Source of the DNA: Dactylosporangium siamense
Lineage (GTDB): Bacteria; Actinomycetota; Actinomycetes; Mycobacteriales; Micromonosporaceae
DNA: 61,442 nt
Direction of reading: 5' to 3'
NCBI RefSeq assembly: GCF_016862795.1
Contig: NZ_BONQ01000078.1
Span: 1 to 61,442, forward strand
Numbering within the stretch: position 1 is the first letter of the stretch; each line of letters opens with the position of its first letter. The notes under the pieces were generated by a model. That model did no database searches, was not told where the DNA came from, and saw only the letters and a list, made by a program, of their open reading frames with translations. The translations under genes were made by a program, and so were the position numbers. Of the stretch, positions 25,459 to 34,713 are shown one piece after another.

Positions 25459-27038
25459 ATTGCCTTCATCGCCTTTCTGACACCGGCGGCATACACGTCG
25501 CCGAGCAGCGGCCGGTGCCGGGCCAGGGCGGCGCGGGCCGCGTTCGCGCCGGCGGCACCGTGCACCCCGCCGCCCGGGTGCGCGCTGGAGCTGGCCAGAA
25601 ACAGCCGGTCGACGGGCGTGTCGGCGCGCCCGAGGCCGGTCACGGGCCGCCAGAGGAGCTGCTGGTGCGCCGCCGCCGTGCCCCCGTTGATCGCCCCGTC
25701 GACCAGGCTCGGGTTCTTCGCGACCAGCTCGGCGGGGCCGCTGACGTGCCGGGCGAGCACCAGGTCGGCGAAGCCCGGGGCGTGCCGGCGCATCGCGTCC
25801 TCGACCCTTTCGACCTGGGTCCGGACCATCTCCGCGTCGACCTCGCCGGGCTTCGCGGGCCGGGGCAGGTGCGTGTAGGCCCACAGCGTCTCCGTGCCGG
25901 CCGGTGACCGGGTCGGATCGGCCGTGGTCATCTGCCCGACGAGCAGGAACGGGTCCTCCGGCGCCCGGCCGGCGGCCAGGTCGGCGGCGTAGCGCTGCGG
26001 GTCGGCGCCGAGGTGGATCGTCCCGGCCCCGGCGACGTCCGGCGACAGCCACGGCGCCGGCCCGGACAGCGCCCAGTCGATCTTCAGCGTGGCGTTGTCC
26101 CAGCGGAAACCCTCCAGGTCGCGCAGCAGCCGGGCGGGCAGGTGATCTTTCAAGATCAAGGTTTGGTACAGGGTGGGCGCCGGCACATCGGCCAGCACCG
26201 CCCTGCGGGCGCGGACGAACCGGCCGTCGGCGCACCGGACGCCCAGGGCCCGCCCGCCGGCGACGATCACCCGATCCACCATGGCGCCGGTGCGGACGGT
26301 GCCCCTCGAGCCGAGCCGCCGGACCAGGGCGTCGGTGATCTGCTGGGCGCCGCCGACCGGCACCGGGAAGCCGTGCTGCTGGCCGAGCATCGCGAGCAGC
26401 CAGCCGAACCCGCCGCTCGCCGCGTCGTCCGGGGCCAGGTCGGTGTGCAGGGCCAGGCCGGTGAGCAGCAGCCGGGCGCCGTCACCCTGGAAGAGCTCCT
26501 CGCCCAGGACCCCGGCCGGGACCAGGAACCGGCGGGCGAGCCTCAGCATGTCGCCGAGCCCCGCGGTCGCGGCCAGCCGCACGCCGGCACGGATCGGCGG
26601 GAACGGGGTGAGCAGCGACCCCAGCAGGTCGGGTTCGAGTCGGCGCCATTGGGCGTACACCTCGCGCCAACGCTGACCGTCTCCCGGCGCGAACCGCTCC
26701 AGCGACTCCGCGGTGAGGTCCAGTTCCCGGCTGAGCACGGCGGACCGCCCGTCCGGGAACAGGTGCGCGACGACCTCGGGCGCGTGCGTCCACCGCAGCC
26801 CGTGCGCCTCCAGGTCGAGCGCCAGCAGCGGCGGCGAGCCGGCGCTGAGCGGATAGAACGCGCTGCACAGGTCGCTGAGGAAGCCCGGTGCGGTGATCTC
26901 GGCCGAGCGGACCGCGCCGCCCAGGTGCTCGGTGCCCTCCAGGACGGCGACGTCCCAGCCCGCGTCGGCGAGCAGGTTGGCGGCGACCAGACCGTTGTGT
27001 CCGGCACCGATGACCACCGCGTCCACCGTCTCCGTCAT
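25452..27038 (-). CDS. phytoene desaturase-like FAD oxidoreductase
   Basis: A 528-residue NAD(P)/FAD oxidoreductase of the CrtI-like superfamily. The dinucleotide motif is VVIGAGHNGLVAANLLADAG at residues 8-27, followed by LEGTEHLGGAVRS. The C-terminal FAD closure is LASSSAHPGGGVHGAAGANAA. Family members desaturate or isomerise carotenoid-like and other hydrophobic substrates; no other carotenoid gene is nearby. ATG 27038 has GAGGGG very close and CAAACT 7 nt upstream; the open frame continues leftward only through the 22-bp repeat array and is not real there. Confidence 0.83.
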   Translation of the reverse strand: MTETVDAVVIGAGHNGLVAANLLADAGWDVAVLEGTEHLGGAVRSAEITAPGFLSDLCSAFYPLSAGSPPLLALDLEAHGLRWTHAPEVVAHLFPDGRSAVLSRELDLTAESLERFAPGDGQRWREVYAQWRRLEPDLLGSLLTPFPPIRAGVRLAATAGLGDMLRLARRFLVPAGVLGEELFQGDGARLLLTGLALHTDLAPDDAASGGFGWLLAMLGQQHGFPVPVGGAQQITDALVRRLGSRGTVRTGAMVDRVIVAGGRALGVRCADGRFVRARRAVLADVPAPTLYQTLILKDHLPARLLRDLEGFRWDNATLKIDWALSGPAPWLSPDVAGAGTIHLGADPQRYAADLAAGRAPEDPFLLVGQMTTADPTRSPAGTETLWAYTHLPRPAKPGEVDAEMVRTQVERVEDAMRRHAPGFADLVLARHVSGPAELVAKNPSLVDGAINGGTAAAHQQLLWRPVTGLGRADTPVDRLFLASSSAHPGGGVHGAAGANAARAALARHRPLLGDVYAAGVRKAMKAIY

Positions 27039-27051
27039 GCCCCTCAGTTTG

Positions 27052-27271
27052 CCCTGCCGGCTCATCCGCAACCGCCCGCCGCCTCGTCCGGAGTCGGCCC
27101 TTGGCTCGTCGGGAGCCGGCTCTTGGCTCGTCTGGAGTCGGCCCTTGGCTCGTCGGGAGTCGGCTCTTGGCTCGTCCGGAGCCGCCCGCCGGAGCGTCTG
27201 GGACCGTCCGCCGGTGCGGTTGAAACCGCTCGCCGGCTCATCCATCACCGCTCGCCGGTTCATCCGAAACT
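27052..27271. repeat. array of ten 22-bp tandem units
   Basis: Ten consecutive 22-bp units fill almost the whole gap between the oxidoreductase and the membrane subtilase: 27052, 27074, 27096, 27118, 27140, 27162, 27184, 27206, 27228 and 27250. The four central units are nearly identical (core CTTGGCTCGTCGGGAG with alternating GGCCC/GGCTC openings); outer units diverge but keep the phase. Many contain GGCTC-N5-GAGCC, a 5-bp inverted repeat. There are no spacers. The last unit ends 28 bp before the subtilase start, 16 bp before its TAGAGT -10. Confidence 0.88.
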
Positions 27272-27298
27272 GTCAGAGGCGGGTCGTAGAGTGCGGCC

Positions 27299-29590
27299 AT
27301 GGCTCGATCACGAGGGTTGGCGCTGGCATTGACCATCGTCCTCGGCCTGTGGGCGGTGGCGGTCACCGTCGCGGTCCACGGCGGGGGCTGGCTGGTCGGC
27401 CAGGGCCTGGTAGCGCTCGGATCGGGTCTGCCCCGATGGTTCTGGCCGGTGGCGGGCGGGCTGGTCGCCGTCCTTGTCGCCGGGCCGGCGCTGCTGCTCG
27501 CGCGGCTGTCCCCGCTGCCGTTCGCCCGGACCGCCGGCCTGCAGTGGGCGGTCACCGCCCTGATCGGCGGCTTGCTGGGCACCCTCCGCCTGATCCCCGA
27601 CACCTATCACGAGATCTACCTGGCGGCGCTGGCCGTGACCGCCGCGGTCGCCGCCGGCGTGCGGCGCGCCGTCCGCGGGCGGGCCGAGCGGTCCGACGGC
27701 TGGCTGCTGTGGCTGTCCCTGGCGATCGGGCTGGTCGCGCTGCTGCCGTGGCTGTGGGTCGGCGCGTTCGGCGGCCTGGTGGAGACGGTCGTCGCCCCGT
27801 TCGCCGCGCTGGCGGTCGCCTGGCTCGCGGTCCGCCCGGTCACCGCGCTCGCCGCACTCGGCGGGCCGCTGCGCAACACCTGGGGCGGCGCCGCGGTCGG
27901 CGGCCTGACCGCGGGGGTCGGCCTGGTCACCCTCGTCGCCGGCGTCGGGGAGCCCGCCGTGCAGCTGCTCGCGCTGGTGGCGATCCCGCCGCTGGCGTTC
28001 GCGGTGGCCGCGCTGGCGCGCCGGGGCCGCCCGGCGGTGCCGGCCCTGCTCGCGCCCGCCCTGTTCGGCCCGCTCGCCCTGGTCGACCCGGACGAGACCA
28101 CGCTGCTGCTGGGCTTCCGCGACGTCGCCTTCTGGGCGCTGATCGGCGCCGTGGCCGGCCTGGTCCTCGCGCTGCTGGCGGCGGCCGTCGCCGTGCCGGC
28201 GACCGGCCGGGACCCGTGGCGGCCCCGCTTCGCCGCGCTCACCGCGGCCGTCGTCGCGGCCGGCGGGGCGATCGTCTACACGGTCCTCGGCCAGCCGGGT
28301 CTCCACGGCGAGCACCTCTTCGTGATCATGAAGGAGCAGGCCGACCTGAGCGGCCTGCGCGACGAGCCCGACCGCACCACCCGCATCCGGCTGACCTATG
28401 AGCGGCTGGTCGGCACCGCCGAGCGCTCCCAGGCCTCCCTGCGCGGTGCGCTGCGCGCCAAGGACCTCGAGTTCACACCGTTCTACCTGGTCAACGGCAT
28501 CGAGGTGAACGCCGGCCCGCTCGCCCGCCAGTGGCTGGAGGGCCGCGCCGACGTCGACCGGGTCCTGCTCAACCCGGTCCTGCGCCCGCTGCCCGTCACG
28601 CCGGGCCCGGAGGAGGTGGGCTCGTTGCCGGCCCCCACCGCCCCGCCGTGGAACCTGACACTCATCAAGGCCGACCAGGTCTGGTCCCAGTTCACGACCG
28701 GCCGCGGCATCGTCGTCGGCAGCTCCGACTCCGGCGTCGACGGCACCCACCCGGCGCTGCGGACCACGTTCCGCGGCGCCGACGACTCCTGGCTCGACCC
28801 GCTCGACCACACCAGCGCCCCCGTGGACCGCAACGGCCACGGCACCCACACCCTCGCCACCGCGGTCGGCGCGGGCGTCGGCGTCGCGCCCGGCGCGCTG
28901 TGGGTCGCCTGCGCCAACCTCCCCCGCAACCTGGGCAGCATGGCCAACTACGTGAGCTGCCTGCAGTTCATGCTCGCCCCCTATCCCGCCGGCGCCGACC
29001 CCATGCACGCCGGCCGCCCCGACCGCGCCCCGCAGGTCCTCACCAACTCGTGGGGCTGCCCGTCCGTCGAGGGCTGCGACACCCGCTCCCTGCAGCAGGC
29101 CGTCGACGTCTTCGCCGCCGCCGGCATCTTCTTCGTCGCCGCCGCCGGCAACACCGGCCCCGACTGCGCCACCGTCACCGACCCCCCGGCCACCTACCCC
29201 GCCACCTTCACCGTCGGCGCCGTCACCCGGACCTCGAAGGTCACCTCCTTCTCCAGCCGCGGCCCCGCCCCCGGCAACGTGCCCAAGCCCGACCTCATGG
29301 CCCCCGGCGCCGCCATCGTCTCCGCCCTGCCCGGCGGCGGCTACGGCGCTCTGAGCGGCACCTCCATGGCCACACCCCACGTCGCCGGCGTCGTCGCCCT
29401 CATGTGGGCCGCCAACCCAGCCCTCATCGGCCACATCGAGCAGACCCGCCAACTCCTGCTCCGCACCACCCAGCCCGTCGACGCCACCGACTCCCCCTGC
29501 GGCCCCACAGACACCGCGGGCGCCGGCCTCGTCGACGCCTTAGCCGCCGTCACAGCCGCCACCGCCGTCACCACCAAACCCACCCCCTGA
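27299..29590 (+). CDS. membrane-integrated S8 subtilase
   Basis: A 763-residue fusion. Residues 1 to about 340 contain nine or ten transmembrane helices. A linker of about 100 residues (340-445), resembling an inhibitor-I9 propeptide region, follows. Then comes a complete subtilase with Asp477 (SSDSGVD), His514 (NGHGTH) and Ser689 (SGTSMATPHVAG), plus the oxyanion Asn in AAAGNTG. Paired cysteines (CPSVEGC; DCATV and PCGP) suggest disulphides and an exterior protease domain. Ordinary subtilases have at most one membrane anchor. TAGAGT lies 6 nt before the ATG (leaderless). The role is unknown; processing of a membrane or surface protein is plausible. Confidence 0.87.
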   Translation: MARSRGLALALTIVLGLWAVAVTVAVHGGGWLVGQGLVALGSGLPRWFWPVAGGLVAVLVAGPALLLARLSPLPFARTAGLQWAVTALIGGLLGTLRLIPDTYHEIYLAALAVTAAVAAGVRRAVRGRAERSDGWLLWLSLAIGLVALLPWLWVGAFGGLVETVVAPFAALAVAWLAVRPVTALAALGGPLRNTWGGAAVGGLTAGVGLVTLVAGVGEPAVQLLALVAIPPLAFAVAALARRGRPAVPALLAPALFGPLALVDPDETTLLLGFRDVAFWALIGAVAGLVLALLAAAVAVPATGRDPWRPRFAALTAAVVAAGGAIVYTVLGQPGLHGEHLFVIMKEQADLSGLRDEPDRTTRIRLTYERLVGTAERSQASLRGALRAKDLEFTPFYLVNGIEVNAGPLARQWLEGRADVDRVLLNPVLRPLPVTPGPEEVGSLPAPTAPPWNLTLIKADQVWSQFTTGRGIVVGSSDSGVDGTHPALRTTFRGADDSWLDPLDHTSAPVDRNGHGTHTLATAVGAGVGVAPGALWVACANLPRNLGSMANYVSCLQFMLAPYPAGADPMHAGRPDRAPQVLTNSWGCPSVEGCDTRSLQQAVDVFAAAGIFFVAAAGNTGPDCATVTDPPATYPATFTVGAVTRTSKVTSFSSRGPAPGNVPKPDLMAPGAAIVSALPGGGYGALSGTSMATPHVAGVVALMWAANPALIGHIEQTRQLLLRTTQPVDATDSPCGPTDTAGAGLVDALAAVTAATAVTTKPTP

Positions 29591-30719
29591 CCCCCCTCGC
29601 CATTTCGCGCCCCGCCCCGTTAGCCGTCGCACGGCCCTGGGTCGCGCGCAGCGCGGCCTGGGTCGCATCAAGCGCGGCGCCCTCTGTCGCCCCTCGCCCG
29701 CCGCCACGCCCGCGGCTCTGCACAACTCCAACCGCGAACGCCTCCCGCTCACCTCCTCACCACCGCCACCGCCCAGACCCCCATTCCTCGAAGCCGGCCG
29801 ATCTCGTCGCCACCTTCGCCCCTCCCTGCCTCCGCCGTCATGAGGCCGCCGCGTCCCTCCGCCACCTACGCCGTCATGTAGCCGCCGCTCTTGACAACGC
29901 TCGCCCACCACCACCCGTAAGCACACCCGCCGGGCTCCGCGTCACCCGCAACCCGGTCGTCCGCGGCAATGACCAACCCGCCCATGACGCCCGCCGCCCA
30001 CCTGCTCACCCACCGTTGAGCCACCTCTTGAAGCCAGCCGGCTCGTCGCCGCCTTGTCGCCACGTGGTCGTCGCCCCCGTCGATGTCGGCCGCAGTCACG
30101 ACCGACCGCACCCGTTGTTGCCTGCCGTGCCCGCGCGTTGCCGGCGCAGCACTCGCTCCTCGCCGCCGGCCGCCGCTCACCACCTGCTCCGTCCCGCCCT
30201 GCCACATCCGACCCTGGCCGCTACCCCAAGACTCGGGTCGCCGCTTGGATACCCGGCGCGACCGATCGATCTTGGCCGACTTGAGCAACGTTGCCCTGTG
30301 GCCATTCAGGCGGCCAACCTGCGACTTCGATCATGGCGGCTTGGCGTGCGATGCCCGGCAACGGGCAACGGGCAGCGGGCGATAGAGGATCGCGCTCCCG
30401 AGATCCAAGGACCGACGGGCGACCGACCGCTGTTTCGTCGAAGGATTGATGGACCGGTGACGGCGACCGGCCGCCCGCGCCGTCGATCTGTGCAGGTCTC
30501 AGCGGTTGGTGGCGCGCGACAACCAGAAGGATCCCAGGGGCCCGGAGATCCTTCCGGTTGTGGAAATCCGGCAGTCACGCCGCATGCCTGCTGCCCGATC
30601 CAGCGCTGCCGATGGGTCGCGTCCCACGGGAGTGGTGTACGAATCGCCCCTCTTTGAGGTGGTTGAGGATATGGAGACGGTCATCGCGGGGCCTGGCGGA
30701 GGTGACCAAGCGGCCTGGT
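29591..30719. other. 1.1-kb region without a convincing gene
   Basis: Frames are open on several strands only because of high GC; none has plausible composition. The left part (29600-30200) is Pro/Arg-coding-like low complexity with short repeats around CGCCGTCATG and GCCGCCGC. From about 30240 to 30420 the sequence is less GC-rich (GATCGATCTTGGCCGACTTG, GCAACGTTGC, CGACTTCGATCATGG), in the style of a dispersed intergenic repeat. A hairpin GAAGGATC/GATCCTTC (30526-30554) may terminate the SARP gene. A decayed gene cannot be excluded. Confidence 0.5.
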
Positions 30720-32714
30720 TCACGGCACGACGTCGGCCAGGCTCGCGGCGTCGGCGGCCTGGCGGTCGCAGCGGCGGGCCCAGTAGGTGTGGCCGACCCG
30801 CTCGTAGGCGGCCGCGGCGGCGCCGAACGCGCCGGCCGCGGCCCGCGGGTCACCCTCGACGAGCGCGGCGCTGGCCGCCGCCGACGAGGCCATCGCCCGC
30901 CACGCCGAGCCGCCGAACCGGTCGGCGATCCGGGCCGCCGCGGCGGCGTGGGCGCGGGCCGGTTCGCTGTCGCCGAGCGCCGCGTACGTCTCGGCGGCGA
31001 TCGGGTGCAGCAGCGCGCCGCAGGTGGGACAGCCGCCGTAGCGGGCGGCCGCCGCGGCCGCGGCGCGGATCGACTGGGCGGCGAGGTCGGGCTCGCCGCG
31101 TTCCAGGCGGGCGAACGCCGCGGTGGCGTGGATGCGCTGCCACACGTGCCGGGCCGTCGGCGAGACCGTCGCGATCGCCGACGCCCGGCGCAGCGCCGGG
31201 CCGACCTCGTCGGGGCGGCGCTGGCAGACGGCGACCTCGGCCAGCCGCTGCCACGGCAGGGCGCCGGAGGTCGAGCCGAGCGACGCGTGCAGCTCGGCGC
31301 CCTGGCCGAGGCAGCCGGCCGCCTCGTCGAACTGCTCGCGCAGCAGCAGCGACTCGCCGAGCAGGGTCCAGGCGAAGGCCTGGACCCGCACGACGCCGGC
31401 GTCGGTGGCGTGCGCGAGCGTCGTCCGGGCGTATTGCTCCACGTCCGTGGCGAGCTCGTCGGAGTACAGGTGGAACTGGCCGATGCACTGGTGGACGTCG
31501 AACGGCCCGGCGTAGGCGTCGGTGTCCAGGCGCGCGCCGGTCCGGCGCAACTCGGCGTCGAGGCCGCGGCGCCAGTCGCCGCGGACGTGGGACACCATGG
31601 CGATCGTCTCCTCGGCCCGGGCGCGGTCGTCCGCGGTGCCGTCGAAGGAAGCCAGCTCACGGGCTCGCAACGCGTGGTGCAGGGCCCGGTCCAGGTCGCC
31701 GTTCAGGCAGTCGACCTCGGCGCGCAGCCGCGCCAGCCGGGTCGCCTCGGCCGGGTCGGCCGTCATGGCCTCGGCCCGGGCCAGGTGCGGCTCGGCCGGC
31801 GCGACCTGGAGGCGGTCCAGGTGCGCGGACGCGAGGAGGCGGTGCAGCCGGGCCTCGTCCGCCGGGCCCGTCGAGCGTTGCAGGGCCGAGGTGTACGCCG
31901 TGACCGCGCCTCGCGGGTCGCCGGAGCGCATTCGCAGCGTGCCGACCCGCTCCCACAGCGCGGAGGTCAGCGCGGGCTCGGCGACCTGCCGGGCCAGCAC
32001 CTCCGCGTGGATGCGCTGCGCCTCCGGGCCGGGCTCCGTGCCGAGCTCGTCGTGCAGCAGCCGGCGCAGCACCTCGTACTGCCGCAGCGCCTCGGCCCTC
32101 CGTCCGGCGAGGGCGAGGACCCGCATCAGGCACACGTGCGCGGACTCGACCAGCGGGTCCAGGCCGACCAGGGTCCGGGCCACCCGGGCCGTGTCCTCCA
32201 GCAGGCCGGCGGCCTCCAGGATGCCCGCGTACTCCTCCAGGATCGCGACATAGTCCCAGCGCAGGTCGAAGCGGTGGCTCGTGGTCCACTCGTCGTTGTC
32301 ATCGGGCAGCAGGCCGTCGCGGTAGAGCTCGACGACCGCCGCGTACGCCTCCAGGTCGCGGCGCTCGCGGGCCTGGACGACCTGCGTGCGGAACGCCACC
32401 ACGTCGACCCAGATGTGCTCGACCGGCAGGCCGAGCACATCGCCGTCGGCGACGATCGGGTTCGTCTCGTAGTGCTGCTCCGGCAGCATGTGCCGGACGT
32501 AGTGCACGGTCTTGCGCAGGTTGGCCGCGGCCGCCGCCGGGGCCAGGTCCGGCCACAGCGCCGCCGTGATCTGATCCCGGTGCAGCCGGTGCCGCGGGGC
32601 CAGGCACAGCAGCTTGACCAGTGCGGCCATCTTGCGCCGATGCCAGGCCTCGTCGGGCACCACGAGCGTGCCGATCGTGACACGGAAACCGCCGAACAGT
32701 TCGAGCCGGACCAA
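30720..32714 (-). CDS. SARP/BTAD-type transcriptional regulator with TPR repeats
   Basis: A 664-residue regulator. An OmpR-type winged helix (about 1-95) opens VRLELFGGFRV and contains RKMAALVKLLCLAPRHRLHRDQI and NLRKTVHYVRHML. A bacterial transcriptional activation domain (about 100-245, with LLPDDNDEW and ALRQYEVLRRLLHDELGTEPGPEA) and a long TPR-like region follow. There is no STAND ATPase between BTAD and TPRs. The start is TTG 32714: it has GGAGGA 5 nt upstream and the domain begins there. SARP proteins usually activate secondary metabolism or development; no such cluster is nearby, and the secreted P-domain gene upstream is a candidate neighbour target. Confidence 0.85.
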   Translation of the reverse strand: MVRLELFGGFRVTIGTLVVPDEAWHRRKMAALVKLLCLAPRHRLHRDQITAALWPDLAPAAAAANLRKTVHYVRHMLPEQHYETNPIVADGDVLGLPVEHIWVDVVAFRTQVVQARERRDLEAYAAVVELYRDGLLPDDNDEWTTSHRFDLRWDYVAILEEYAGILEAAGLLEDTARVARTLVGLDPLVESAHVCLMRVLALAGRRAEALRQYEVLRRLLHDELGTEPGPEAQRIHAEVLARQVAEPALTSALWERVGTLRMRSGDPRGAVTAYTSALQRSTGPADEARLHRLLASAHLDRLQVAPAEPHLARAEAMTADPAEATRLARLRAEVDCLNGDLDRALHHALRARELASFDGTADDRARAEETIAMVSHVRGDWRRGLDAELRRTGARLDTDAYAGPFDVHQCIGQFHLYSDELATDVEQYARTTLAHATDAGVVRVQAFAWTLLGESLLLREQFDEAAGCLGQGAELHASLGSTSGALPWQRLAEVAVCQRRPDEVGPALRRASAIATVSPTARHVWQRIHATAAFARLERGEPDLAAQSIRAAAAAAARYGGCPTCGALLHPIAAETYAALGDSEPARAHAAAAARIADRFGGSAWRAMASSAAASAALVEGDPRAAAGAFGAAAAAYERVGHTYWARRCDRQAADAASLADVVP

Positions 32715-32858
32715 CGCCGTCCTCCAGGTAGCACGGATGCGCCACCAGGATGACGGGCGTCGCCGCCCGCTGATACGTCGGCTGGCCGACAGTCCCGTCT
32801 TCCGGTCAGATTTGTCAGGGTCCAGCCGTCCGCGATGCGGCCCGCCGATGCGTGACGC

Positions 32859-32890
32859 AGCGGGCACCCCGTGGGGACAGGGTGCCCGCT
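32859..32890. terminator. terminator after the P-domain gene
   Basis: AGCGGGCACCC (32859-32869) and GGGTGCCCGCT (32880-32890) form a perfect 11-bp stem with a 10-nt loop, 17 bp beyond the stop of the P-domain gene (minus strand). Confidence 0.82.
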
Positions 32891-32906
32891 GATCAGCGCG
32901 GGCGGG

Positions 32907-34151
32907 TCAGGCCGTCAGCGTCCACGTGTTGATGAATCCGGTGTCCCCGGTCGCCGCGTCCTGGACCCGCAGGCGCCAGGTGCCGCTGCGGGACTCGCTC
33001 GACAGGTTCATCGTGAACGTCTGGTCGATGTTGTCCGCAGTCCCGCCCTGGCGGTTGCGGAGCACGTAGACCGAGCCGTCCGGGGCGACCAGGGAGACGA
33101 CCAGGTCGCCGCTGTAGGTGTGGACGATGTGCACCTCGACGATGCTTGCGACCGAGGCGTTGCCCGCGCAGCCGGCCAGAGCGATCCCGCTCTCCACCGT
33201 GGTCAGGTCGACGATGGTCACGTCGGTGGGGTTGGTGCCGGTGCAGGTGCTCGGGGGCGGGCTCAGGGTGAGCGTCCACGCGTCGATGTAGCCGGTGTCC
33301 CCGGACGCCGCGTCCTGGACCCGCAGGCGCCAGGTGCCGTTGACGGACTCGCTCGACAGGTTCGGCTGGTACGTCTGGTTGACGTTGTCCGAACTCCCGC
33401 CCTGGCGGTTGCGGAGCACGTAGACCGAGCCGTCCGGGGCGACCAGGGAGACGACCAGGTCGCCGCTGTAGGTGTGGACGATGTGCACGTCGACGGTGCT
33501 TGCGACCGAGGCGTTGCCCGAGCAGCCGGTGAAGGTGATGGTGCTCTCCGCGGTGGACAGGTTCGGGACCTGCACGTCGGTGCCGTTGGTCGCGAGGCCG
33601 CAGGCGGGCGGGTCGCCGACGGTCAGCGTGTGCACCGCCGTGTGGGTCGCCGAGGTCCCGGTGGCCGTGATGGTGATCTGGTAGATGCCGGCCACGGCAC
33701 CCGACGCGGCGACGATGGTGAGCGCCGACTGGGTGCCTGAGATGATCCTGACGTAGGCGAGCTGCCCGGTGACGTTGGTGGGGAGACCGCTCACGGCGAG
33801 GTTCACCGGCTGGTCGGCGCCACTGGTGGTGGTCGTCGAGATGAGGAAGCTGACCGACTTGCCGACCTGCACCTGGCTCGCCGTCGGGCTGAGCGCGATG
33901 CTGAAGTCGTTCGTGGCGGCCGACGCAGCGGTGGGCGCCACGACGAACACGCTGAACATCGCTGCCATCACCGCCAGCAGACCGGCACCGAGCCGTCGCC
34001 GGGCGGTTGCGTGCGCCGTCCCCGTCGTTGCTCCTGACCGCGGCATCGGGTTCGTCAAGGAGAACGGCGATCGGCGGAGGTCAGTGCGCCGGGAATCCAC
34101 CGTACGTAACGGGTATCGGAGCGTGGCGATCAGGCGGGTGATGTAGTGCAT
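32907..34151 (-). CDS. secreted protein with tandem P (proprotein convertase) domains
   Basis: A 414-residue secreted protein without a protease domain. A long polar N-terminus precedes a signal sequence (about 53-78, AGLLAVMAAMFSVFVVAPTA then ASA). Residues about 80-175 form an Ig-like/BACON-style domain (FSIALSPTASQVQVGKSVSF). Two P/Homo B domains follow, each with VEVHIVHTYSGDLVVSLVAP-type and GTWRLRVQDAA motifs. P domains normally stabilise subtilases or kexins. Two subtilases are encoded in this window without P domains, so a trans partner is conceivable (speculation). ATG 34151 has GAGGGGA 8 nt upstream. The domains share a 94-bp identical stretch. Confidence 0.82.
   Translation of the reverse strand: MHYITRLIATLRYPLRTVDSRRTDLRRSPFSLTNPMPRSGATTGTAHATARRRLGAGLLAVMAAMFSVFVVAPTAASAATNDFSIALSPTASQVQVGKSVSFLISTTTTSGADQPVNLAVSGLPTNVTGQLAYVRIISGTQSALTIVAASGAVAGIYQITITATGTSATHTAVHTLTVGDPPACGLATNGTDVQVPNLSTAESTITFTGCSGNASVASTVDVHIVHTYSGDLVVSLVAPDGSVYVLRNRQGGSSDNVNQTYQPNLSSESVNGTWRLRVQDAASGDTGYIDAWTLTLSPPPSTCTGTNPTDVTIVDLTTVESGIALAGCAGNASVASIVEVHIVHTYSGDLVVSLVAPDGSVYVLRNRQGGTADNIDQTFTMNLSSESRSGTWRLRVQDAATGDTGFINTWTLTA
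33041..33488. repeat. intragenic direct repeat of the P-domain module
   Basis: Positions 33041-33134 and 33395-33488 are identical over 94 bp, offset 354 bp (118 codons), and similarity continues on both sides. This is an in-frame domain duplication that is recent or kept uniform by gene conversion. Confidence 0.88.
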
Positions 34152-34190
34152 GGCGGGCGTCCCCTCGGATGAGTTGTCGGGGGGACCCTA

Positions 34191-34490
34191 GTGACGCGGC
34201 GTTCCGTGAACGTTCCCGTCCTGGTCAGCGAGCGCACGATCCGCAAGTGCGTCCGTCGCCTCGCCCGCTGGCGCGACATCGACCCCAGGACCGTCCGGCT
34301 CGCCATGGGCAAGGCCGCCGAGATGCAACGCCGGGGCGTCATCCACTTCCACGCCATCATCCGCCTCGACGGCGTCGACCCCGACAACCCCGACGACCCT
34401 GGCGCGACCGTTCCACCGCCGGCCGGGATCGACGCGCACGACCTGGTCGCCGCGGTCGAACTCGACAGCCTGCTTCGGGAGCGGCGGTGA
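34191..34490 (+). pseudogene. RepSA-type replication initiator fragment
   Basis: A 99-codon frame whose centre reads RLAMGKAAEMQRRGVIHFHAIIRLDG and then GATVPPPAGIDAHDLVAAVEL. This is the recognisable middle of RepSA, the rolling-circle-type initiator of actinomycete integrative elements (AICEs), including the HFH metal-binding motif. Full RepSA proteins are several hundred residues, so both ends are missing. It lies 88 bp from tRNA-Pro, a usual AICE integration target. No integrase, excisionase or FtsK-like transfer gene is present. I read it as the relic of an excised or decayed element. Confidence 0.75.
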
Positions 34491-34536
34491 TCGGCCGGGA
34501 ACGGGGTTGTCTCCCAGATGGCCCCAGGAAACGGAT

Positions 34537-34572
34537 GAGGGCCGGTGTCCCGTTACCAGGAAACCGGCCCTC
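34537..34572 (-). terminator. terminator of tRNA-Pro
   Basis: GAGGGCCGGT (34537-34546) and ACCGGCCCTC (34563-34572) form a perfect 10-bp stem with a 16-nt loop, 6 bp beyond the 3' end of the tRNA on the minus strand. Confidence 0.78.
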
Positions 34573-34578
34573 ACGAAG

Positions 34579-34652
<74 letters not shown>

Positions 34653-34713
34653 AGCGTGCCGAGTAATCGTAGCCCACGCCCGGCAGCGCTCCAACTCGGT
34701 ATCCCCTGTGGCG

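Noticed and set aside
27052..27271. Possible CRISPR array
   Set aside because: The 22-bp units are contiguous with no unique spacers, and no cas gene is in the window.
25018..27299. 603-residue version of the oxidoreductase starting in the repeat array
   Set aside because: The extra 75 residues would be translated from 22-bp repeats whose length is not a multiple of three, and the dinucleotide motif begins right after ATG 27038.
29866..30288. 140-codon minus-strand frame
   Set aside because: Trp/Arg/Gly-rich with no domain, no start signal and overlapping frames on both strands; treated as non-coding.
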